Shown here: in pieces, positions 1-5,277 of the stretch
Position numbering within the stretch: position 1 is the stretch's first letter
How the letters are laid out: the number at the start of each line of letters is the position of its first letter
Assembly (NCBI GenBank): GCA_037442365.1
Contig: JBBIQK010000088.1
Coordinates: forward strand, 1-5,403
Length of the DNA: 5,403 nucleotides
Origin: GBS-DC sp037442365
GTDB taxonomy: Bacteria; Armatimonadota; Fimbriimonadia; Fimbriimonadales; GBS-DC
Reading direction: 5' to 3'
Notes under the pieces: generated by a model
Told to the model about the DNA's origin: nothing
The model's database searches: none
What the model saw: only the letters and a program-made list of their open reading frames with translations
Position numbers and translations under genes: made by a program

Positions 1-127
1 GTTTTGTTTCTCATAGTTGTGAAGATACCCCAACGGCGCTTTTTTTTTTGGTGTGTGTGAGGGGCGTCTGGGGGAAAATTGGTGGCATTCGGTCGCTTTT
101 GAACTCAAAAGCTGTACCCTTACCAGC
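1..127 (+). repeat. Left copy of 127-bp terminal inverted repeat
   Basis: Bases 1-127 are the exact reverse complement of 5277-5403. I compared them base by base, including the run of ten T, the GTGTGTGTGAGGGG stretch and the closing TTACCAGC. The match ends sharply: the next bases inward are TGCGGG here and CCCTTT in the other copy. The repeat carries no coding sequence I can support. It contains a short palindrome, GCTTTTGA-AC-TCAAAAGC, at 95-112. The repeat starts at the first base of the window, so its outer boundary is not visible and it may continue beyond. The most likely reading is one copy of an interspersed genomic repeat at which assembly stopped. A real transposon end is less likely because no transposase is present. 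Confidence 0.95.
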
Positions 128-279
128 TGCGGGAGAGGGGAGCGGCGCTCCTGTTGCAGTCTTAGCGCAAAGACACTTAATCCACTGGTCATAGTTCGCA
201 AAACAGCGACTTATGGAGCGGCGCGCGGGCAATAGCACGCCTCTGAATGCGCGTGTGCGGGAATTAGCGAACGCTGCCA
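128..279. other. Noncoding left flank downstream of motB
   Basis: I see no convincing gene here. The stretch begins with a GC-rich block (CTGCGGGAGAGGGG) that contains a perfect hairpin, GGAGC-GGC-GCTCC, at 139-151. That hairpin has no T-run in either direction, so it is not a good intrinsic terminator. A ten-base word, AGTTCGCAAA (193-202), recurs in the same orientation at 5221-5230 in the right flank. The short open frames across this area have no recognisable protein features and overlap repeats. With 1-127 and 280-365 it makes up the 365-bp gene-free left end. Confidence 0.6.
139..151. repeat. GC-rich hairpin in left flank
   Basis: GGAGC (139-143), GGC loop, GCTCC (147-151) form a perfect five-pair stem with a three-base loop. 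It lies just inside the left inverted repeat, within a gggagagggg-type GC-rich block of the sort found in intergenic repeats. It lies about 215 bp after the motB stop and has no U-tract, so a termination role is doubtful. Confidence 0.4.
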
Positions 280-315
280 CGCCGATTGGTATCACGGCAT
301 CGACTCGGTTTTCTC
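280..315 (-). repeat. Downstream duplicate of the motB 3' end
   Basis: Bases 280-315 match 354-389 over 36 bp with two transitions (positions 304 and 309 against 378 and 383), offset by 74 bp in direct orientation. Read on the minus strand it repeats the last codons of motB: EKTESMP then TGA, against EKAESMP then TGA in the real gene, plus 12 bases after the stop. The 38 bp between the copies are not duplicated. The copy lies in a different frame from motB and has no gene of its own. It is either a relic of a small duplication or a short interspersed repeat that happens to provide the end of motB. Confidence 0.8.
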
Positions 316-353
316 CACAGCACCATCAGGTAGTTCGCTTGCGTCGCCGGGAG

Positions 354-389
354 CGCCGATTGGTATCACGGCATCGATTCGGCTTTCTC
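354..389 (-). repeat. motB-terminal copy of the 36-bp repeat
   Basis: This is the second unit of the 36-bp direct repeat. It spans the last seven sense codons and stop codon of motB and 12 bases beyond. One of the two differences from the other copy is synonymous (GAA against GAG, Glu) and one changes Ala to Thr. It includes the nine-base word GATTGGTAT at 358-366, which is also found on the opposite strand at 5175-5183. Confidence 0.8.
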
Positions 390-1199
390 TTCCGACATGT
401 AGGGGATGAGCAGCGACACGCGCCGATTGGAGTAGTGATACGGGTCGTGCGGGGTGCGCAGGCGCGTGTCGGCGTAGCCGCGCACTTCGGCGATTTGCCC
501 CTTCCACAAGCCCGCGCCTTCCAGCACGCGCCGCGCCGCGTTCGCGCGGTCGGTCGAGAGTTCCCAGTTCGTGTAGAAGCCGCCCATCCGATAGGGCTGC
601 GCATCGGTGTGCCCCTCGACCACCACGCGGTTGTCCAACTGCCCCACCTTCTGCGCAATCACCCCCAGCAGTCGCCGCGCGGCGGGCGTAATCTCCGAGC
701 TGCCCGTCTTGAAAAACACGGGCTCCTTGCCCTCCAGCAGCTCGATGCGCAGCCCCTCCTTGACAAACTCGATTTTCACATACTCCTTCAGGCGCGACAG
801 TTCGGGGATGTTGGACAGGGCGCGCTCGACATACTGCTTGAACTCTTCTAGCTCTTTCTGTTCGGTAGCGCGGTCTTTTTTGAGGGCGGTTTTGCCGTCT
901 CTGGCGGCGCGGGGCATGTTGGGTGTGTTTTTGCCGCCCGGCGGCATCGAGTCGTTGATGGTAAACACTGCCTCGCTTTTCGTGCGGAGCGCCTGCATAA
1001 ACCCCACGGGGTCGCGGAAGTAGGCGGCGATTGCCGAGCGGGTCTTGGCGTCCATCCCGATCAGCCACATCACCATAAAGAACGCCATCATCGCCGTCAC
1101 GAAGTCGGCGTAGGCGACCTTCCATGCGCCGCCGTGATGTCCGTGTCCGGCGTTTTTCTTTTTGACGATGCGAATTTCGCCGCCGCTCTCTTTCGCCAT
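366..1199 (-). CDS. motB: Flagellar motor stator protein MotB
   Basis: This 277-residue protein is the peptidoglycan-anchored stator subunit that, with MotA, forms the proton channel driving flagellar rotation. The N-terminus is basic and His-rich (KKK, GHGHHGG, residues 13-24). One transmembrane helix follows at about 29-48 with the motif YADFVTAMMAFF. Its Asp is residue 32, the same number as the essential proton-binding Asp32 of E. coli MotB. The periplasmic linker holds a plug-like region and MPPGGKNTP at 85-93. The OmpA-like peptidoglycan-binding domain covers about 150-266, with GHTD at 196-199, NWELSTDRA at 211-219 and NRRV at 258-261. The ATG has a strong ribosome site, AAGGAGG, seven bases upstream, overlapping the motA stop. 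The gene lies 12 bp after motA, so the two are co-transcribed. The C-terminus (SEEKAESMP) is short compared with E. coli MotB, and its coding end is duplicated just downstream. Confidence 0.96.
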   Translation of the reverse strand: MAKESGGEIRIVKKKNAGHGHHGGAWKVAYADFVTAMMAFFMVMWLIGMDAKTRSAIAAYFRDPVGFMQALRTKSEAVFTINDSMPPGGKNTPNMPRAARDGKTALKKDRATEQKELEEFKQYVERALSNIPELSRLKEYVKIEFVKEGLRIELLEGKEPVFFKTGSSEITPAARRLLGVIAQKVGQLDNRVVVEGHTDAQPYRMGGFYTNWELSTDRANAARRVLEGAGLWKGQIAEVRGYADTRLRTPHDPYHYSNRRVSLLIPYMSEEKAESMP

Positions 1200-1206
1200 C
1201 AGGTCG

Positions 1207-1213
1207 CCTCCTT
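1207..1213 (-). promoter_or_regulatory. Ribosome binding site of motB
   Basis: On the minus strand AAGGAGG lies seven bases before the motB ATG and shares two bases with the motA TAA stop (TAAGGAGG). This perfect Shine-Dalgarno confirms the motB start and suggests that ribosomes finishing motA can reinitiate on motB, which would help keep the stator subunits balanced. Confidence 0.85.
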
Positions 1214-2087
1214 ACGCCGCCTGCGCCGCGCTACCGCCGCCCTTGACCGCCTCTTCCATCTCCTGGAAGCCGGGGCGCACATGCGGCTCGATGCTACGCC
1301 GCGCGAACTCGATGCAGGTCAGCGGCGCGTCGCCCCGCGCGAAGGCAATCAGCGCCTGCCGAATGCACTGGAAGTACTGCGCTTCGGCGTGCGCGTTATG
1401 CTCCAGCGCGGCTGCCAGCGGCTGGAACACCCCATACGCCAGCAACACGCCCAGAAAAGTACCCACGAGCGCGGCGGCGACCTTGTGCCCGATGGTCTCC
1501 GGTCCCTGATCCAGATAGCCCATCGTAATCACCACGCCCAGCACCGCCGCGACAATTCCGAAGCCGGGCATCGCATCGCCGATTTTGCTCATCGCGTGCG
1601 AGGGACGCATGACTTCTTCGTGATGCTTCTCCAGATCGGTCTCGGTCAGCTCCGCCAACTCGAACGCGCCCACCGCGCCCGTCAGCACCACCTTCATCGT
1701 GTCGCACAGAAAATCCAGCGCATGGTGATTGCTCAGCAGGAACGGGTACTGCTGAAACAGGGAGCTTTCCTGCGGCTTTTCGACATGCTGCTCCAGCGCG
1801 AGCAAACCCTCCTTGCGGGCGAGCGTGAACAGCGCGAACAGCGCCTGCAGCAACTCCAGAAAGGTCTCCTTTTTGCTGTAGGGGCTACCTTTCATCAGCC
1901 CCATCACGCTCTTGATGATGGCGGAGATGACGCTGGGCGGATTGGACGCCACCAGCGCGCCCAGTCCCGCGCCGCCGATGATGACAAACTCCGAAATCTG
2001 GATCAGCGCGGCGATTTTGCCGCCGTGCATGATGAACCCACCAAACACCGCGCCAAAGACAATAACGAACCCGATAATCGTGGTCAT
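1212..2087 (-). CDS. motA: Flagellar motor stator protein MotA
   Basis: This 291-residue inner-membrane protein pairs with MotB to form the proton-conducting stator and pushes on the rotor protein FliG. It has the four-helix plan of E. coli-type MotA: TM1 about 1-20 (FGGFIMHGG), TM2 about 32-50 (ISEFVIIGGAGLGA), a long cytoplasmic loop, TM3 about 171-191 (DAMPGFGIVAAVLG) and TM4 about 203-225 (VGTFLGVLLAYG). The loop has the charged residues that contact FliG (Arg91 and Glu99, matching R90 and E98 of E. coli). The two conserved prolines are present as Pro174 and Pro223 (E. coli P173 and P222). The C-terminal cytoplasmic part contains IEFARR and RPGFQEMEE. Length and motifs are full and intact. 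It is first in the motA-motB operon. Its ribosome site is less ideal: GGAGG lies 13 bases before the ATG. Confidence 0.96.
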   Translation of the reverse strand: MTTIIGFVIVFGAVFGGFIMHGGKIAALIQISEFVIIGGAGLGALVASNPPSVISAIIKSVMGLMKGSPYSKKETFLELLQALFALFTLARKEGLLALEQHVEKPQESSLFQQYPFLLSNHHALDFLCDTMKVVLTGAVGAFELAELTETDLEKHHEEVMRPSHAMSKIGDAMPGFGIVAAVLGVVITMGYLDQGPETIGHKVAAALVGTFLGVLLAYGVFQPLAAALEHNAHAEAQYFQCIRQALIAFARGDAPLTCIEFARRSIEPHVRPGFQEMEEAVKGGGSAAQAA

Positions 2088-2164
2088 GCCGCCCGAATCG
2101 CCTCCACAGAGCGTTATTCCACAAAGGGGCAGGAATCTGCGATAGGGCAGGATATTTAAACAGT
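2088..2164. promoter_or_regulatory. Divergent motA / recQ promoter region
   Basis: These 77 bp separate two divergently transcribed operons and must hold promoters for both. The right part is the most AT-rich stretch (GATATTTAAACAG). An eight-base direct repeat, GGGCAGGA, occurs at 2127-2134 and 2145-2152, 18 bp apart, roughly on the same face of the helix, and could be an operator. I see no classical sigma-70 pair of boxes that I would trust in either direction. Confidence 0.55.
2133..2158 (-). promoter_or_regulatory. Possible sigma-28-like promoter of motAB
   Basis: On the minus strand TAAA (2155-2158) is followed after 14 bases by GCAGATTC (2133-2140). The flagellar sigma factor FliA recognises roughly TAAA, 15 bases, GCCGATAA. 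Here five of eight bases of the -10 box agree and the spacing is one base short. The position, about 45 bases before the motA start, and the flagellar role of the genes make it plausible, but the match could be chance. Confidence 0.25.
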
Positions 2165-2779
2165 ATGGACTTGCACGCCGTGCTGCGAGAACGGTTCGGG
2201 TTCACGGCGTTCCGCGCGGGGCAGGAGGCGGCGATTCGCGCGGCGCTGGAGGGCAAGCGCGTGCTGCTGATTCAGCCCACGGGCTGGGGCAAAAGCCTGG
2301 TCTATCAGATGATTGCCGCCACGCGGGGGTTGACGCTGGTCTTTTCGCCGTTGCGCGCCCTGATGCGCGACCAGACGCGCCAGGCAGTCGAGCGGTACGG
2401 GCTGCGCGCCGAGATGGTCAACTCCGACATGGACGAAGACGCCCAGATAGAAGCGCTGGAGCGCGCCCGACGCAACGAGATAGACCTGCTCTACATCGCC
2501 CCCGAACGCCTGCAAAACCCGCTCTGGCAGGAGTATCAGACGCAGCTGCCCATCCGCGCCGTCGTGATTGATGAGGCGCACTGCGTTTCGCTCTGGGGGC
2601 ACGATTTCCGACCAGAGTATCGGCGCATCGTGAACCTGGTGCGCTTGTTGCCGCGGGAAGTGCCCGTCGTTGCCGTGACGGCGACCGCCACGCGCCGTGT
2701 GGAGGAGGATGTGCGCGAGCAGATAGGCGAGCCGTTCCATGTGTTGCGCGGCGGCTTGCGCGCCCGAACCTGCGCCTGA
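2165..2779 (+). CDS. recQ: RecQ-family DNA helicase, N-terminal part (frameshifted gene)
   Basis: This open frame of 204 residues is the first RecA-like lobe of a superfamily 2 RecQ helicase, which unwinds DNA 3' to 5' using ATP. Seen in order: motif 0 FRAGQ (16-20), Walker A PTGWGKS (38-44), motif Ia SPLRALMRDQ (61-70), IAPERL (111-116), motif II DEAH followed by CVSLWGHDFRPEY (136-152), and motif III AVTATATRR (170-178). The frame then runs out of similarity: after VLRGGLR it reads ARTCA and stops, while the expected RPNLRL sequence is in the -1 frame from 2761. One base appears to be missing near 2759-2763. The two parts together would make about 662 residues. Both halves keep every motif, so either the base was lost recently or it is an assembly or sequencing error. 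The ATG has only a weak ribosome site (CAGGA, 12 bases away). Confidence 0.9.
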   Translation: MDLHAVLRERFGFTAFRAGQEAAIRAALEGKRVLLIQPTGWGKSLVYQMIAATRGLTLVFSPLRALMRDQTRQAVERYGLRAEMVNSDMDEDAQIEALERARRNEIDLLYIAPERLQNPLWQEYQTQLPIRAVVIDEAHCVSLWGHDFRPEYRRIVNLVRLLPREVPVVAVTATATRRVEEDVREQIGEPFHVLRGGLRARTCA

Positions 2780-2781
2780 GC

Positions 2782-4152
2782 GTGATTCCCACCCGCAACG
2801 AGGCGGAAAAACTCGCCTGGCTGGCGCAGTTGCTGCGCCTGTTGCCCGGCAGCGGGTTGATTTACACCGCGACGCGCCACTCCAGCGAGCTGGTCGCACA
2901 GTTCCTCCAGCGGCAGGGCTACCCCGTGGACTACTACCACGCGGGGCTGGACGAGCAACGCCTGACGCTGGAGGCGCAGCTGATGGGCAACGCGCTCAAG
3001 GCGATTGCCTGCACCAACGCGCTCGGCATGGGGCTGGACAAGCCCGACCTGCGCTTCGTCATCCACTACGAGACGCCCGCCTCGCCCATCCACTACTATC
3101 AGGAAATCGGGCGCGCGGGACGCGACGGCGAGCCGTCCTATTGCGTGCTGCTTGCGCACCCCGACGATATCGAGACCCAGCGCGGGATGATTCGCAGCAG
3201 CCGCCCCGACCAGAGCGCGTACCTGCGCATCTACAGCCTGCTCCAGCAGCAGCCGATGCGCGAACGCGAGATTCTGCTCGAAACGGGACTGGCGCAACAT
3301 ACCGCGCGCGCGATTCTGTACGACCTGCAGGATCAGGGGCTGATTACGCGCGATGTGCAGCGCTACTACCGCGCCGTGCGCCGCGAAACCATCCAGTTCG
3401 ACCTGTACGACGCGCTGCTGCAGGCGAAATTCGCCGAGTTGCAGGCGATTGTGGACTATGCGCGGCTGAGCGAATGTCGGATGCGCTACCTGTGCCGCTT
3501 TCTGGGCGACGACACGGCGCAGGCGTGCGGGCAGTGCGATGTCTGCACGGGCGCGCAGTTCCAGCCGCCGCCCCCCGACCTGATGCAGGCAGCGGCAGCG
3601 TTTCAGTTCCACCCGCCGCTGAACATCGACACGAAGTGGCTTCGGGAGCCTGTCTACCTCGGCGGGATTGCACTGAGTTTTTATGGGGGCACGCCCGTCG
3701 GCGAAGCGATTCATGCGTGCAAGTACGGCGCGACGCGCCAGCCATTCCCCGACTGGCTGGTCGAGCAGAGCGCCGCGCTCATCCGACAGCGGTTCGCAGG
3801 GGTCGCGCTGGACGGGATTGTGCCCATCCCCTCCACCACCAGCGGCTCGCTGGTCGAGGAGTTCGCCCAGCGGCTGGCGGCGCGGTTGGGGCTGCCGCTG
3901 CTGCGCGCCCTGAGCAAAGCGCGCGCCACCGACCCGCAAAAACAGTTCACCAACGCCGCGCAGAAGTCCAAAAACATCGAGGGCGCGTTCGCCTGCATCG
4001 AATCCGTGCGCGGCAAGACGCTGCTGGTGGTCGACGATGTGTACGATTCGGGCGCGACGCTCAAAGAGGCAGGTAAAATTCTCAAGCAGGCGAACGCGCA
4101 GGCGCTCCATGCCTACTGCATCGCCCGCACACGCCATCGAGGTGATTTATGA
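2782..4152 (+). CDS. RecQ helicase C-terminal part fused to ComFC-like phosphoribosyltransferase domain
   Basis: This is the second part of the same gene; the true reading probably joins at about 2761 and the GTG at 2782 is only the first possible start. Residue numbers here count from that GTG. The second helicase lobe has motif IV LIYTATRHSSE (26-36), motif V ACTNALGMGLDKPDLR (76-91) and motif VI QEIGRAGRDG (107-116). A helix-turn-helix or winged-helix-like segment follows (about 150-190). The RecQ zinc module comes next: Cys232, 249, 252 and 255, the same C-x16-C-x2-C-x2-C spacing as E. coli RecQ. The HRDC domain and the usual RQC after the zinc site are absent. From about 275 the protein looks like ComFC: GIALSFYGG and EAIHACKYGA, then DGIVPIPSTTSGS (344-356), a GLPLL-type segment, and the PRPP-loop motif VVDDVYDSGAT (416-426). 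ComFC proteins help natural transformation. The stop overlaps the dprA start. Confidence 0.88.
   Translation: MIPTRNEAEKLAWLAQLLRLLPGSGLIYTATRHSSELVAQFLQRQGYPVDYYHAGLDEQRLTLEAQLMGNALKAIACTNALGMGLDKPDLRFVIHYETPASPIHYYQEIGRAGRDGEPSYCVLLAHPDDIETQRGMIRSSRPDQSAYLRIYSLLQQQPMREREILLETGLAQHTARAILYDLQDQGLITRDVQRYYRAVRRETIQFDLYDALLQAKFAELQAIVDYARLSECRMRYLCRFLGDDTAQACGQCDVCTGAQFQPPPPDLMQAAAAFQFHPPLNIDTKWLREPVYLGGIALSFYGGTPVGEAIHACKYGATRQPFPDWLVEQSAALIRQRFAGVALDGIVPIPSTTSGSLVEEFAQRLAARLGLPLLRALSKARATDPQKQFTNAAQKSKNIEGAFACIESVRGKTLLVVDDVYDSGATLKEAGKILKQANAQALHAYCIARTRHRGDL
4139..4152 (+). promoter_or_regulatory. ATGA overlap and ribosome site coupling dprA to recQ-comFC
   Basis: GAGGTGA at 4139-4145 lies just before the ATG at 4149, and the upstream stop TGA (4150-4152) overlaps that ATG in the sequence ATGA. 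This is a typical arrangement for translational coupling, so the fusion helicase and DprA are very likely made from one mRNA in linked amounts. Confidence 0.8.
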
Positions 4153-5129
4153 GACTGGAGCCGCGCGAGGATTGGGTCTACTGGGTGCTGCTGCAACACT
4201 ACGCCGACGGGAACATCCGCCGCCAATTCGTGAACGCAGGGCGTCCTGCGGCGGTGGCGGACTTCCTGCGCGAACAGGAGGAGTGGGCGGCGCTGGAGGC
4301 GCGCCTTGTTGCTGAAACGCTCCTGCTGCAGCAACTGTGGGAGGCGGGCGGCTGTCTCATCACCTGGCACGACGCGGCGTATCCAGCCGCCCTGCGCGAG
4401 GCGCAGTATCCCCCGCTTGCGCTCTACGCGCTGGGCGATGTGAGCATTTTGCAGGAGCCGCCCATCGTCGCGTTCGCAGGGTCGCGCAACGCCTCCGCGC
4501 GCGCGCTGGCGGAAGCCCAACGGCTCGCCGACGAGCTGGTCGCCGAAGGCTATCACACCGTCACGGGCTTCGCGCGCGGAGTAGACCTCACGGTCGCCGA
4601 AACCACGCTGGCGCGCGGCGGGAAGACCATCGGCGTGCTGGCGCAGGGGCTGATGCACAAAACCGCACAGCCGACCATCCGCGCGTTTATGCACGCGCTG
4701 AACGACGACCAGCTGCTGTTTCTGAGCGAGCTGCACCCGAACGCGCCATGGACGGGCAAGTTTGCGATGATGCGCAATCGGATTGTGGCGGCGCTGGGCG
4801 ATATGCTCATCGTGGTCGAGTCGGGCGTCTCACGCGAGGAGAACGGCAAACGCGCCTTCAGCGGCACCTACGAATGCGCCCGCACCGCCCGCAAGATGGG
4901 ACGCCCTGTGTACGCGCTCGACCTGCCCGCCGAGGGCAACCAGCAACTCATTCGCGAAGGGATTGCGCAGGTATGGGGAGACGGCGCGGCGGCTGCGCCT
5001 GCGTCCGAAGCGTCGCCCGCATCCGATTCCCTCGACGGCGCGGCAGCCCCCCAGAAACAGCAGACGCCTCAGAAGCGCACGGCTGGGCGTAAGAAGTCCA
5101 GCCAACCCGAAAATCCCTCGCTGTTTTAA
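4149..5129 (+). CDS. dprA: Divergent DNA-processing protein DprA/Smf
   Basis: This 326-residue protein belongs to the DprA (Smf) family, cytoplasmic proteins that bind incoming single-stranded DNA and load RecA in natural transformation. An N-terminal helical part (1-75) leads into YPAAL (78-82) and PPLALYALGD (88-97). The Rossmann-like DprA domain follows: VAFAGSR (107-113), TVTGFARGVD (137-146), GGKTIGVLAQGL (157-168), MMRNRIVAALGD (207-218), FSGTYECARTARKMGRPVYAL (237-257 in outline), GNQQLI (263-268). Several family signatures are altered: SGS is SGT, preceded by an extra charged segment SREENGKRA, and the GIDxxAH histidine is missing (GVDLTVAE). The usual C-terminal winged helix is replaced by a low-complexity Ala, Pro, Ser, Lys tail (about 278-320) ending in NPSLF. 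The family call is firm; a role in transformation is inferred. It is the last gene of the operon. Confidence 0.85.
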   Translation: MRLEPREDWVYWVLLQHYADGNIRRQFVNAGRPAAVADFLREQEEWAALEARLVAETLLLQQLWEAGGCLITWHDAAYPAALREAQYPPLALYALGDVSILQEPPIVAFAGSRNASARALAEAQRLADELVAEGYHTVTGFARGVDLTVAETTLARGGKTIGVLAQGLMHKTAQPTIRAFMHALNDDQLLFLSELHPNAPWTGKFAMMRNRIVAALGDMLIVVESGVSREENGKRAFSGTYECARTARKMGRPVYALDLPAEGNQQLIREGIAQVWGDGAAAAPASEASPASDSLDGAAAPQKQQTPQKRTAGRKKSSQPENPSLF

Positions 5130-5276
5130 GTGTCTCGTGCTATACTTGCGTCAGGCGCATAGATCGCCGTTTTTATACCAATCCGCTAGTCAGACTTCGT
5201 AATACCAAATGTGCAGTCAAAGTTCGCAAATCGCCGACGCCTGTAGCCCTCACCCCCTTTGTCCCCCCTTAAAGGG
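5130..5276. other. Noncoding right flank downstream of dprA
   Basis: I find no gene here. It contains an extended -10-like site (5138-5146), a weak GGCG-loop-CGCC stem followed by GTTTTT that might end the dprA transcript (only four base pairs, so not annotated separately), the word ATACCAATC at 5175-5183 (the complement of GATTGGTAT near motB), a second ATACCAA at 5202-5208, and AGTTCGCAAA at 5221-5230, which repeats 193-202. The end is a C-rich block that folds into a hairpin next to the inverted repeat. Confidence 0.55.
5138..5146 (+). promoter_or_regulatory. Possible extended -10 promoter
   Basis: TGC followed by TATACT matches an extended -10 element (TGnTATAAT) at five of six core bases. 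No clear -35 box is present. It points toward the right end of the window, where no gene is visible, so it may serve a gene beyond the contig, or be chance. Confidence 0.25.
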
Positions 5277-5277
5277 G
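5254..5277. repeat. CCCCTTT / AAAGGGG hairpin at right repeat border
   Basis: CCCCTTT (5254-5260) pairs with AAAGGGG (5271-5277) across a ten-base loop, exactly at the inner border of the right inverted repeat. An alternative pairing uses AGCCC (5245-5249) with GGGCT (5275-5279). The C-rich composition resembles widespread intergenic repeats of bacteria. The left border has a different GC-rich block in the same place. Confidence 0.45.

Noticed and set aside
1..37. A CRISPR repeat (GTTTTGTTTCTC-like start)
   Set aside because: The sequence occurs once at each end only as part of the inverted repeat, with no spaced array and no cas gene.
292..1125. A 277-residue minus-strand open frame overlapping motB
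   Set aside because: It is an out-of-frame shadow of motB rich in Arg, Gly and Ala; only its last few residues look like motB because of the 36-bp duplication.
2750..2770. Programmed -1 ribosomal frameshifting in recQ
   Set aside because: The direction would fit, but there is no slippery heptamer and I see no clear downstream stem-loop or pseudoknot; loss of one base in a GC-rich stretch is simpler.
2739..4076. A 445-residue plus-strand open frame overlapping the helicase
   Set aside because: It is Arg, Ala and Pro-rich and out of frame with conserved helicase motifs, so it is a shadow frame.
2536..4137. A 533-residue minus-strand open frame opposite the helicase
   Set aside because: It is antisense to clear RecQ and ComFC motifs, has no family features, and long antisense frames are common in GC-rich genes.
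366..4152. A Zorya-like anti-phage system (MotA/MotB-like proteins beside a helicase)
   Set aside because: MotA is a normal 291-residue flagellar form without the long cytoplasmic tail of ZorA, MotB has the flagellar Asp32 and peptidoglycan motifs, the helicase is RecQ and not a ZorD-type protein, and it is transcribed in the opposite direction.
5155..5177. Rho-independent terminator after dprA
   Set aside because: The stem GGCG/CGCC is only four pairs with a seven-base loop before the T-run, too weak to call.
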